From Bin80 sp965208025 (GTDB lineage: Bacteria; Bacteroidota; Rhodothermia; Rhodothermales; Bin80), in contig OZ242302.1 of assembly GCA_965208025.1 (NCBI GenBank), positions 1,984,001-2,048,000 of the forward strand: 64,000 nucleotides of DNA, read 5' to 3'. A program made the position numbers and the translations under genes. The notes below the pieces were generated by a model. The model did not search any database, had not been told where the DNA came from, and saw only the letters and a list, made by a program, of their open reading frames with translations. Positions 55,658-64,000 of the stretch are shown piece after piece; within the stretch, counting starts at the first letter, position 1; each line of letters starts with the position of its first letter.

Positions 55658-56609
55658 CCCCTATGAAAGAGAACTTGAAGTTGTACGAATCGCACTGACT
55701 GAAGCGGTCCAGTTATGCAGATCTGTGCAGGATCGTGTTCCAATTACAAAAAGCGATCGGAGTCCAGTCACCATTGCTGATTATGGGAGTCAGGCTCTGA
55801 TATGTCGTGCGCTTCAAGAGGCTTTTCCCAATGATCCCATCATGGCCGAAGAAGATAGTGCACTCTTAAGGGCTGATGAGCAGGCGCAACTTCGGGAGAT
55901 ATTAGGGGAACATCTTGAAACCATTCGCCCTGGCACCACTTTAGTTCAGGCAATGCGTTGGATTGATTGTGGGAATGCGGAGGCTTATTCTGATCGGTTC
56001 TGGACACTTGATCCTATTGATGGGACAAAAGGATTCCTGCGTAACGGCCATTATGCCGTGGCTCTTGCTCTCATCATAGACGGAGAAGTAGCCGTTGCTG
56101 GACTCGCATGCCCCAAATTAACGGATGAGATATTTTTGGCTTCCCGTGGATATGGAGCAAGTCTGGGTACAAGTCCTCTTCAAGTAAGCCAGCAATCCAA
56201 CGTTTCTATGGCAACGATCAGTCAAAGTGTGGAGTCTGGCCATAGTGCTTTGGGACAGGTACAGAGGGTGGCAGACTATCTCAGGATTACATCTGATCGC
56301 TTAAGGTTGGATAGTCAGGCAAAGTATGCGGTGGTAGCACGCGGCGATGCAGAAATATATATGCGTCTACCGATACGAGAAGATTATATAGAGCGAATCT
56401 GGGATCACGCGGCTGGAGCACTGATCCTTACTGAAGCGGGGGGAATCGTTACCGACGTTCTGGGGAATCCATTAGACTTCGGTTGCGGAAAAGGGTTGGA
56501 GCATAACCGAGGAATTATTGCCACAAACGGGAAGGTTCATGATGCTGTGATGGATGCTCTTCAAACGCTGGAGATTGCCGGGAAAGACGTTGCAAACTGT
56601 GGCCGATGA
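55647..56609 (+). CDS. 3'(2'),5'-bisphosphate nucleotidase-like phosphatase
   Basis: 320 residues of the inositol monophosphatase superfamily. Metal-site residues are visible: Glu68/Glu69 (AEED), then the WTLDPIDGTKGFLR motif with Asp122, Asp125, Gly126 and Thr127, and the C-terminal WDHAAGALILTEAGG. The KSDRSPVTIADYGSQA opening and GTKGFLR are typical of Hal2/SAL1-type enzymes, which hydrolyse 3'-phosphoadenosine 5'-phosphate from sulfate metabolism and are sodium- or lithium-sensitive. It overlaps the upstream HSDR_N-like gene by 11 bases. Confidence 0.88.
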   Translation: MFINPYERELEVVRIALTEAVQLCRSVQDRVPITKSDRSPVTIADYGSQALICRALQEAFPNDPIMAEEDSALLRADEQAQLREILGEHLETIRPGTTLVQAMRWIDCGNAEAYSDRFWTLDPIDGTKGFLRNGHYAVALALIIDGEVAVAGLACPKLTDEIFLASRGYGASLGTSPLQVSQQSNVSMATISQSVESGHSALGQVQRVADYLRITSDRLRLDSQAKYAVVARGDAEIYMRLPIREDYIERIWDHAAGALILTEAGGIVTDVLGNPLDFGCGKGLEHNRGIIATNGKVHDAVMDALQTLEIAGKDVANCGR

Positions 56610-57165
56610 AAAATGTCGATGTCTTCATGGACACCGAGATCGTGGAAGATGATTCAATAAGCGTTGATCCATAGGGATCAATGAACCGAAAAAAACCTCG
56701 ATCATGACTCATGAAGACAACGCTCTCTTATGCTTTTGAAGTTAAGATCCATTTTTCTATGAATCAGGGGAGAAGAGTCAGTTCTTTACAAGACTGAATC
56801 AACTTATTTTTTGATTTACTCCCCTGGACAAGTTCAAAGTCATCGCTTCTAAGCATCGCATAGTTTGTTAATTGACATGGGAACCTGAATACCACCTTTT
56901 AATTCTTGAATTTTGAGTGAAAGTTTGGTGGAAGAACTCCGAGTATCAGAGACATAAGAGTCTCCAACCATCAATGCCCTATCCCATCCCGAAACTCTAT
57001 TCAGACCATCTACTATAATCAAAGAGATGCCAAATGATAGGCCTTGATTGCATTGACAATCAATTCAATTGGCTACTCAATTTATGAGGAGGTGTCAGAG
57101 GGCTGTTCCAATCTAGTGATTGATCAGATCATAACTTTTCTAAGAGATTAAGGCACATATCTATC
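56610..57165. other. Intergenic region before the TonB receptor
   Basis: About 556 bases. A small perfect palindrome, TTGATCC-ATAG-GGATCAA (56664-56681), lies 55 bases after the nucleotidase gene without a T tract. No cobalamin or other riboswitch signature was found upstream of the receptor. Confidence 0.4.
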
Positions 57166-59265
57166 ATGATGAAAAGAGTTTCCAGACGAATCGTTTTTCT
57201 CGTTATGATGTCCCATCCTGTGATCGTGACCGCTCAGGATGCGGATACATTGAACATAGTAGATCTGGAAGATGTGGTTATAACAGCCGACCGCTATGAA
57301 TCCATACGCTCTCGGTCTACGGGTGCAATCAGTGTACTGGATAGAGAAACAATTTCTCAGATGGCGGGGGTTCAGCGTGTCGGAGGGCTGCTGCAACAAG
57401 TGCCTGGCTTCGCCATGCTACATCTGGATGGTATAGGGTATGATATACAACCAATCATCAGGGGGTTCTATGGTGGAGGAGAAGCCGAATATGTACTGCT
57501 TATGGTGGATGGCCAACCCGTGAATGCGCTGGAAACCGGGCTCGTGAACTGGGATCAAATTCCATTGTCCGCAATTGAGTCTGTTGAGATTCTTCGTGGG
57601 GGTGCATCCTCCCTTTATGGTGATGCCGCGATAGGTGGAGTCATTAATATCGTGACCGATGCAAATGCTCCTTCAAGTTATGAATTCACCGTTGCAGGTG
57701 GTTCATTTGGTTCGTTCAAGTCAAGTGGTGCGGTACGATTGTCGCTTGGGAATCGTAAAATATCTTCCTATGGGAATTTCGAGTCAACTCAGGGATACCG
57801 GGATCATGCGAATCGAACTTTGTCCGGATTAGGACTTGGGGTTGATCTACTACGTTCCGAACGTGGAGTCGTTACGCTGTCTGGATCAATGCATATGCGA
57901 AGTTATGATGTGCCGGGGCCGCTCACGATGGAGCAGACTGCGCAGGACCGTGTGCAGGTATCCCCACTCTTTCAATTTGATGCTCAGGATGAACGATCGC
58001 TACGACTGGCACTTCAGGGTAGGAGGAATCTAGGATGGGGATCTGAACTGAGAACATCAGTTGTTGGTAATTTACGTAGCTTGGAGGGAGCACGCACTCT
58101 ACCTTTGATGAGTGCTGAATTTGGAGATGTAAAGTGGAGAGAGTTTGAAACTGCTCGCGTGTTTGTCAGCGCGCAGTGGATGTTACCCTCTCTTGTCTGG
58201 AACGATCAAATGATTATTGGGACCGATTTACATAGTGGCCAATTAGATGCAACATGGTATGATATGATCACAGGCTCGGTTGAAGAATTTGATAACTTTG
58301 ATGGAACAAGGGGCGAATTATCTACGAGTGGAGTAGGAAGTCGGAATGCCATGGCAGCATACGTTCAGTATGATATTGAACCTGTTCCCCACTTGCGTGC
58401 TTCAGTAGGGATGCGGTATGATCGTATTCTTGATCAATATGAACCCGATCAAGCTCTGGAACAGGATGCAATCCATTCAGCACTAAGCCCCAAATTCGGC
58501 TTGAATGTGCGCTACATTTCCAGTGCGCAGCATGTGGGAAATTGGTATGCCAATATTGGGCGATCCTTTAAGACTGCAACACTTGATCAGCTTTTTGGAC
58601 AGCGATTAATTCCCGCACCTGTTCCCCCGTTCGCTATTACCATTTCCAATTCAGAGCTCAAGCCGCAGAAGGGAATCAGTATTGAAACTGGTATCTACCA
58701 CCGCATGTCATTCATCCCGGAAAGCTTGACTGGCGAGCTGACCCTAAGCGTCTATCAGATGGACATGGAAGATGAGTTGGACTTCCAATTTGATACATTT
58801 CAGTACGCGAACATTGCAAGTAGTCGTCACCGAGGAATGGAGATAGGACTGCAACTCAATCAGATCAATACTGCGTCGCTACGCCTCAACTATACCCTTC
58901 AAAATGTGACCTATAAAGCGGGCGAATACGAGGGCAATTTTGTCAAAGCCATACCGCGAGATTATCTATCTGCCACGATCAGTGTGCCTATCTTGGATCG
59001 AATTCAGGCCATGACCGCCGTACGGAGTACCCGACGGATATGGCTTGATGATGCGAATGAGGTGGGGGTAGATAACTTTTCGTCTGTGGACTTCAAATTG
59101 GTGTATCCGCTGGGTTGGATGGCGATTGAGTTTGAGACCATTAATCTAATGGATAATTTATACAGCACAACAGGATTTGTACCAAATCCGGAAGAACCGG
59201 ATACCATTCTCATGTATCCTGCCGCAGGGCGTGCCTTCCAAGTTGGGCTTCGAATCAAGTGGTAG
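57166..59265 (+). CDS. TonB-dependent outer-membrane receptor
   Basis: 699 residues. There is a signal peptide (about 1-24, ending VTAQ), then the TonB box region (LEDVVITADR) and the plug domain (about 45-160, with QRVGGLLQQVPGF, PIIRGF and EILRGGASSLYGDAAIGGVINI). A 22-strand-type beta-barrel follows, ending with an aromatic pattern (AFQVGLRIKW) as required for outer-membrane assembly. The barrel length and plug fit BtuB- or siderophore-like receptors, but the ligand cannot be read from sequence. The gene downstream, encoding a small membrane protein, overlaps its stop by 7 bases. Confidence 0.92.
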   Translation: MMKRVSRRIVFLVMMSHPVIVTAQDADTLNIVDLEDVVITADRYESIRSRSTGAISVLDRETISQMAGVQRVGGLLQQVPGFAMLHLDGIGYDIQPIIRGFYGGGEAEYVLLMVDGQPVNALETGLVNWDQIPLSAIESVEILRGGASSLYGDAAIGGVINIVTDANAPSSYEFTVAGGSFGSFKSSGAVRLSLGNRKISSYGNFESTQGYRDHANRTLSGLGLGVDLLRSERGVVTLSGSMHMRSYDVPGPLTMEQTAQDRVQVSPLFQFDAQDERSLRLALQGRRNLGWGSELRTSVVGNLRSLEGARTLPLMSAEFGDVKWREFETARVFVSAQWMLPSLVWNDQMIIGTDLHSGQLDATWYDMITGSVEEFDNFDGTRGELSTSGVGSRNAMAAYVQYDIEPVPHLRASVGMRYDRILDQYEPDQALEQDAIHSALSPKFGLNVRYISSAQHVGNWYANIGRSFKTATLDQLFGQRLIPAPVPPFAITISNSELKPQKGISIETGIYHRMSFIPESLTGELTLSVYQMDMEDELDFQFDTFQYANIASSRHRGMEIGLQLNQINTASLRLNYTLQNVTYKAGEYEGNFVKAIPRDYLSATISVPILDRIQAMTAVRSTRRIWLDDANEVGVDNFSSVDFKLVYPLGWMAIEFETINLMDNLYSTTGFVPNPEEPDTILMYPAAGRAFQVGLRIKW

Positions 59266-59624
59266 CAGAAGATCTTCCTTTGTTCTTGAAAACGTTCCTT
59301 ACAGTTTTAACCTCTGTCGGCGCACTTTTCTTTGCTCTGTGTGCATATTGGCAACTGAATGATCCTGATGCATTCTGGTGGGTGCTTATCTACACTAGTG
59401 CCTCCTTACTTGGCATTGCCGCGATCTTCGCCCGCCTTTCTTGGAAAATTCCAGCGATACTGGCATTGGGAGCTATGGGATTTAGTCTGCATTATGTTTG
59501 GGAGGTTTTGAGACACGATCTCCACTATTTTGAGGATGAAGCGGGAAGGGAAATGTTGGGATCATTAATGGTATGTTTCTACTTATTTCTCCTGGTTCTA
59601 TACCTCCGACTGAAGCAACGTTAA
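59259..59624 (+). CDS. TMEM220-like small membrane protein
   Basis: 121 residues from a GTG that overlaps the receptor stop by 7 bases. Four membrane helices are likely (about 11-28, 37-57, 62-80, 96-116). The motif YWQLNDPDAFWWVLIYTSASLLGI, with Asn-Asp-Pro-Asp after the first helix, is the signature of the TMEM220 family, whose function is unknown. Position suggests translation coupled to the TonB receptor. The 3' end overlaps the convergent amidohydrolase gene by 4 bases. Confidence 0.75.
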   Translation: MVAEDLPLFLKTFLTVLTSVGALFFALCAYWQLNDPDAFWWVLIYTSASLLGIAAIFARLSWKIPAILALGAMGFSLHYVWEVLRHDLHYFEDEAGREMLGSLMVCFYLFLLVLYLRLKQR

Positions 59625-61333
59625 TCCTGCTTTTCATACATAATTGTACCTCCGATAATCGTATATACGACTTCTGTTGAGAGGATCTCTTCATCTGGAA
59701 TCGTCAGTATATCTCTTGAAAGTACCGTGATGTCAGCCAGTTTGCCAGGTTCGAGAGAACCTTTGATTCCCTCCTCAAATGCAGCATATGCATTATTAAG
59801 AGTGTAGGACTGGAGTGCTTGCTCACGTGTGAGTCGCTCGTCGGGATAGAAAACGGTACCATCAGCCAATCTGCGTGTCACGGTTGCATGAAAACTCGCA
59901 AGAGGGTCAATGGACTCTACTGGGGCATCAGTTCCGTTCGTGACGACCGCCCCCGTCTGCCATAAGCTCTGCCAACGATATGCCCCACTTTGTGCGCGTT
60001 CGGCGCCTAGACGGCGGGAGACCCATGGGGCGTCACTGGTGGCGTGGATTCCTTGCATAGAGGGAATCACTCCGAGTCTTGCGAAACGAGGAATATCATC
60101 TGGATGGACATGTTGAGCATGTTCAATCCGCCAGCGATAATCCTTCCCCTCCATTCCATTAAGTGATTCATAAATATCCAATACAACCCGATTAGCCCGA
60201 TCTCCAATTGCGTGAATACTCACTTGAAAGTCGTGATTTTTTGCAATTTCTGCCGTAGCAAGCACTTCTTCGACTGCGGTCGTTTCAAGCCCATGGGATT
60301 CAGGCATATCTGAATAGGGCTCGAGTAGCCATGCGCCATGGGATCCCAGAGCTCCGTCAATTGAACGCTTCACACTGCGAACCGTCAGATAATTATTCGC
60401 ATAGCCAACCATTCGGTAATCAACTAAATGGTCGGATAATGCCGTACTGTTTTCACGGATCATCACATACATACGAACGGGCAGATTGCCTTCGTCCGCA
60501 AGTTTTTTGAAGAACCTCACGGTTTCAAATCCTACGCCAGCATCATGGAACGATGTGATTCCATGGGTTAAAGCCTCATTTGCGGCAAGACGAGCCATCG
60601 TGCGCTGTTCCTCTTCAAGTTCGGAGGAAGTCATATTTTCTCTCGCTTGCTCCAGAGCGGCAGCTACATAGTACTGAGCGGTTTCTCGCATCAGTCCTGT
60701 CAATTCTCCGCGAGCATCCCGCACGAGTTCTCCTCCAGCAGGATTTGGTGTTTCTGGGCTGATCCCGGCTACATTCATTGCAGCTTTATTTGCGAACGAG
60801 GCATGTCCGCTGGCATGACGCAGATAGACTGGATTTTGAGGTGAAACGTCACTGAGTCCATGGTGAGTTGGAACACCCTCAATGGTTGGGGATGGAAGGG
60901 AATCCCATTTTTCCTGATGCCACCCCCGGCCAGTAATCCACTCACCTGGCTGGGACTTAGAGACAGCCGAGTCTACCATGGTAACAATCTCTTCCCAGCT
61001 CGAAACATTGGTCAGGTCTAAGATCATCTTTGATTCTCCGAGTCCAAGAAAATGACCATGCCCCTCAATGAATCCTGGAATTGCCAGTTGACCGTTCAGG
61101 TCCAACACATGAGTACCTTTCCCAATGTATGCAGAAATTTCTCTGGTCGTCCCGACCGCAAGAATTGTATCTCCCCTAACAGCCAGAGCTTCAACCTGCG
61201 GTTGAGAGGGATCAACCGTAATTATTTTTCCATTGCTTAATACGAGTCGCGCAGACTCTTCATTGGAACAGCCGAGACATAAAAGTAACGACAGTAGTAT
61301 GGGTACGCGGTTGATTATGGAACTATTGTACAT
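59621..61333 (-). CDS. YtcJ-like amidohydrolase, lipoprotein
   Basis: 570 residues. A signal peptide with lipobox LCLGC (Cys22) predicts an exported, lipid-anchored protein, unlike the cytoplasmic YtcJ of other bacteria. The metal-dependent hydrolase superfamily is shown by an N-terminal beta-sandwich (NGKIITVDPSQP), the metal motif EGHGHFLG, later ligands in SIHAIGDRANR and RIEHAQHV, and the C-terminal TDAPVESIDPLASF with the final Asp. Family members hydrolyse amide or related bonds; the substrate is unknown. It converges on the TMEM220-like gene with a 4-base overlap. Confidence 0.9.
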   Translation of the reverse strand: MYNSSIINRVPILLSLLLCLGCSNEESARLVLSNGKIITVDPSQPQVEALAVRGDTILAVGTTREISAYIGKGTHVLDLNGQLAIPGFIEGHGHFLGLGESKMILDLTNVSSWEEIVTMVDSAVSKSQPGEWITGRGWHQEKWDSLPSPTIEGVPTHHGLSDVSPQNPVYLRHASGHASFANKAAMNVAGISPETPNPAGGELVRDARGELTGLMRETAQYYVAAALEQARENMTSSELEEEQRTMARLAANEALTHGITSFHDAGVGFETVRFFKKLADEGNLPVRMYVMIRENSTALSDHLVDYRMVGYANNYLTVRSVKRSIDGALGSHGAWLLEPYSDMPESHGLETTAVEEVLATAEIAKNHDFQVSIHAIGDRANRVVLDIYESLNGMEGKDYRWRIEHAQHVHPDDIPRFARLGVIPSMQGIHATSDAPWVSRRLGAERAQSGAYRWQSLWQTGAVVTNGTDAPVESIDPLASFHATVTRRLADGTVFYPDERLTREQALQSYTLNNAYAAFEEGIKGSLEPGKLADITVLSRDILTIPDEEILSTEVVYTIIGGTIMYEKQD

Positions 61334-61570
61334 TCAATCCAGATTTTGGGATGGAGCAGGATTAGAGAATTGATAAAGCTGGCAATCTCGTTGGGGCACC
61401 AGATAGTCTGTCTGGGTAAGGATAGAAAAGTTGCTTGACTCATGTAGAATACGAAGTGATGTGTGAACAAGGTTCGTTGCCCGTCTTTTTCACCCGAAAT
61501 GACTCGAAAGGATTAAATCTCTATTCCAACTTTTCGTGGAATCAGGAACCGATAGCAGAAGTTCTCCCTA

Positions 61571-64000
61571 TCAAAATTTGAGGTCATGAATTTCCAACGC
61601 ACAGAGCGCATTCACTAATCGAATCTGGTAGGTTGTCTTGCAGTTTGACGCCAGAAGTCTCGGGGATGCAAACACAAGACTCAGTGCCTTTGCACGACTA
61701 AGGGCTACATTTATTCGTTCTCTGGAGAGTAAAAAGTCCATTCCTCGCGGAGCTTCATCAGCAGAGCTGGAAGTCATGGACACCAGCGCAACCGCTGCCT
61801 CCTGTCCCTGAAATTTATCAACAGTTCCCACCCTGATCTCTTCTGGAAGTAACTCTCTGAGCATATTTACCTGTGCGTTGAATGGAGCAACAACGATAAT
61901 ATCTTTGGGCTGAATCGGTTTGGTCAACCGGTGGCGGTCAGTCCATGTACCTCCAAGTAAACGCTCAATAACTGTATCTATTGCGCGCCCCTCTTCCTCG
62001 CACTGTTGCATACGGGGCTCCGTGTGGGTCACAGGAACAAGGTAGCCCCCTGCCTCTGGAAGAGACGGTACACGGATTGCCTGATGGGCAGTTTCTGGGT
62101 TTGCATGTAACCGACTCTCATAAAACTGTGTCGAAATATAACTGCAAAGCTTTGGATGCATCCGCCAAGTCTCACCGAGAAAGATGCCGCGATCTGGTTG
62201 GACTAGTCTGGATTCTCCAAGCATCCACTCCAAACATGAAAGATTCGCCGGGGCTGGATGGCTTGCCTGAATTACTTGAGGTAGTTGGCATGGATCACCA
62301 ATGAGTACAATATTTTTAGCGCACAGTGACATCCCTAGCAGATTGGCTAATGAGACCTGACCAGCTTCGTCCACAAAAAGATAATCAAATTGACCGGCCA
62401 TTTCCCCGCGGCATAAGAGCCATGCCGTACCACCAACGATATCTGCATCAAAAAGAGCAGAATCACTATTGCTCGTCGTGACGTCTACTCCAGGGTAAGG
62501 GACTCTACTAGATCGACTGGATTCCTTGTGTACGATGAATATGTTCTCGGAATACTCTCCCGCTTCAATTGCTTTTGCACATCCTATGAGTACGTTACGA
62601 ATTGCCTCGTGACTATTTGACGACACGGCAATACGGCATCCCTGTTCAACGAGGGACAATATGGCACGAGAGGAAACATAGGTTTTCCCAGTACCCGGAG
62701 GCCCTTGAACCGTGAGTAGCGTGGAGCGCATCCCCTTCACTGCCTGCTGCATTCGTTCAATCGTGGAGCTTTCGTCTTCTTCAAGAACCGTTGGATCTTC
62801 CAGATTGGGAGGGTTCCGTTCCAGGAGATCATTTGATGCCGCAGGCGCACTCCCTGAACATATTTTGTCAATGATTTCTTGAATGGCGGTCTCAATGACC
62901 GTAGTTGAGATGGGCATCGGAGGAAGAAGATCCAATTCATAATCGAGATGCTCCCTCAGTGCTTGCCCGACCTTCAGACTGACAATATTGGTTTTCGGAT
63001 CCAATTCGGTAATTTGGAACTGCTTGATCGACCCGTCTTCAATCTGTACACTGGCCGATTTTTCCGCGTTCATCTTTGTGAACTGGTCAGGAAATACATA
63101 CTCGCGTTCATACGATCTCTTGATCTGGTACTCTTCGCTGATTGCTTGAAGTCCGGCTAAGCAGTCCGTGTCTTCAATCATTTCCTCAAACGATTTTTTG
63201 GCCGCATCAAAAACCGCCCATGCTTGCGGTTTCTTTTCGCGATAATGGAAAAATCCAAGACTGACTAGAGCTCTCTTCATCTTTGGGGACAATGGAGATG
63301 CATCCACTGCAAATTTCAACTCATCATTCTCCATGGCTCGCTGAGCAGAGCCCACAGTATGAGGTTCACCCAGCTCCGCTGGCACCGAGTCCACCGCACC
63401 CGATCGTAACGAGAGAAGCCAATCACGCAATTTTTCGGTGGATTCACAGTCAATCTTGTTGTATTCTTCAAGCTCCATAAGATCTTCTGACGCCGTTGGA
63501 TCTCCAGCATCAAATTTGATTCGCCAATTTATGTAGGCGATGATAGAGCTGGCAGCTGTGGTGACACTCCCCGTTCGTTTATCCATATAGAAGGCTTCCA
63601 GGCTCTTGAGTGAGTAATTTTCCTCCGAGGCAAAAATTGCTCCATGTACTACTGCATAAAGATCCGTAAATCTCTTTTCTCGCTGCCATCCGTCAAGCAC
63701 TTCCTCACCAAAACTGTATTTGGTCGTTAAGCGGCGAAGAGCCGTGATTTCGTAGGGAGCATAGTGGTAGATGTGGGCATTCGGAAACTGCTTAATTTGA
63801 TCTTGGAAAAATTCAAACAGATCTTTCAAGGCCTGTTCTTCCTCCACATGATTATGTGCCCAGAGTGCTTTGAACTGCCCTTGATACCATGTTCCGTGTA
63901 AGTACTCCAGTCCCTCTTCCCCATTTTCCCGATAGTGAGGATTCCCTTCAATGTCATAGAATAGATCGCCTGGATCTGGATCAGGCAATAGATCAAACCC
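61571..64000 (-). CDS. TM0106-type RecB-like nuclease fused to SF1 helicase (5' end beyond the window)
   Basis: The frame is open to the last base, so the N-terminal part lies outside; the visible part has about 810 residues. It starts LLPDPDPGDLFYDIEGNP, the RNase H-like/YprB segment of TM0106-family proteins with Asp and Glu of the exonuclease site, followed by HYAPYE and YNKIDCEST. The SF1 UPF1-like helicase has Walker A QGPPGTGKT, Walker B LFVDEAGQ, GDPCQLPQV, the Q/V motif VDKFQGQEA and the arginine finger NVALSRAK. Family members normally begin with a RecB-like Cys-containing nuclease, presumably in the missing part. A DNA repair or foreign-DNA processing role is plausible. Confidence 0.88.
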   Translation of the reverse strand, partial: GFDLLPDPDPGDLFYDIEGNPHYRENGEEGLEYLHGTWYQGQFKALWAHNHVEEEQALKDLFEFFQDQIKQFPNAHIYHYAPYEITALRRLTTKYSFGEEVLDGWQREKRFTDLYAVVHGAIFASEENYSLKSLEAFYMDKRTGSVTTAASSIIAYINWRIKFDAGDPTASEDLMELEEYNKIDCESTEKLRDWLLSLRSGAVDSVPAELGEPHTVGSAQRAMENDELKFAVDASPLSPKMKRALVSLGFFHYREKKPQAWAVFDAAKKSFEEMIEDTDCLAGLQAISEEYQIKRSYEREYVFPDQFTKMNAEKSASVQIEDGSIKQFQITELDPKTNIVSLKVGQALREHLDYELDLLPPMPISTTVIETAIQEIIDKICSGSAPAASNDLLERNPPNLEDPTVLEEDESSTIERMQQAVKGMRSTLLTVQGPPGTGKTYVSSRAILSLVEQGCRIAVSSNSHEAIRNVLIGCAKAIEAGEYSENIFIVHKESSRSSRVPYPGVDVTTSNSDSALFDADIVGGTAWLLCRGEMAGQFDYLFVDEAGQVSLANLLGMSLCAKNIVLIGDPCQLPQVIQASHPAPANLSCLEWMLGESRLVQPDRGIFLGETWRMHPKLCSYISTQFYESRLHANPETAHQAIRVPSLPEAGGYLVPVTHTEPRMQQCEEEGRAIDTVIERLLGGTWTDRHRLTKPIQPKDIIVVAPFNAQVNMLRELLPEEIRVGTVDKFQGQEAAVALVSMTSSSADEAPRGMDFLLSRERINVALSRAKALSLVFASPRLLASNCKTTYQIRLVNALCALEIHDLKF

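Noticed and set aside
56610..57165. Possible cobalamin riboswitch before the TonB receptor
   Set aside because: No B12-box or other conserved core could be found.

Overview
The window is a roughly half-GC bacterial chromosome segment. Several features point to the Bacteroidota/Rhodothermota branch. Two large secreted leucine-rich-repeat proteins end in a type IX secretion (Por) sorting domain (ENYPNPF ... DVTGR ... LPSGxYLYQ). There is a Gld-type ABC transporter operon with a GldG-like and a DUF4340 subunit, and there are lipoprotein and TonB-receptor genes. A Rhodothermales-like, probably marine organism is my inference; no rRNA or marker gene fixes it. Many genes lack a strong Shine-Dalgarno, so where a TTG codon lies just upstream of an ATG I usually chose the ATG.

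Layout. 1-4.3 kb: two LRR/T9SS surface proteins, one of them a subtilisin-like protease. 4.9-5.9 kb: polyprenyl diphosphate synthase. 6.3-8.7 kb: an AAA-type ATPase pseudogene with an in-frame stop, split by an ISL3-family element that has clear ends and an 8-bp target duplication. 9.3-16.6 kb: a fatty-acid beta-oxidation set on the minus strand (fadN-fadA operon and fadE with a small membrane protein). 16.7-17.6 kb: an 846-bp element bounded by perfect 24-bp inverted repeats and carrying a small AT-hook protein. 17.7-19.6 kb: a DUF4097 protein and two OsmC-family proteins.

20-36 kb is an accessory, defence-like region. It holds a 1600-residue DUF4011/SF1 helicase with a Vsr-like nuclease domain and DUF3320. 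Next comes a tandem array of the same AAA-type ATPase family seen at 6.3 kb: one decayed copy, two intact copies and a severed fourth start, with start codons spaced exactly 1430 bp apart. The array ends in a 121-bp MITE-like element. After a cupin gene comes a minus-strand pair: a DUF4143 ATPase and an overlapping 1391-residue NACHT-like NTPase ending in a probable PD-(D/E)XK nuclease. A decayed IS1634-like transposase closes the region; its end sequence matches the MITE.

36-64 kb is mainly housekeeping: a group II PLP decarboxylase, KDPG aldolase and a ROK sugar kinase. A probable six-gene operon runs Gld ABC ATPase, permease, GldG-like, DUF4340, htpG, ROK kinase. Then come NADP-isocitrate dehydrogenase, a Dpm1-like glycosyltransferase, the pyruvate dehydrogenase E1alpha-E1beta-E2 operon, a metallophosphoesterase, a lipoprotein sulfatase, tRNA-Pro(CGG), an HsdR_N-like protein overlapping a bisphosphate nucleotidase gene, a TonB-dependent receptor with a TMEM220-like protein, and a YtcJ-like amidohydrolase. 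A TM0106-type nuclease-helicase runs off the right edge.

The strongest candidates for undescribed biology are the recombining ATPase array, the NACHT-nuclease/DUF4143 pair beside it, and the 846-bp inverted-repeat element.
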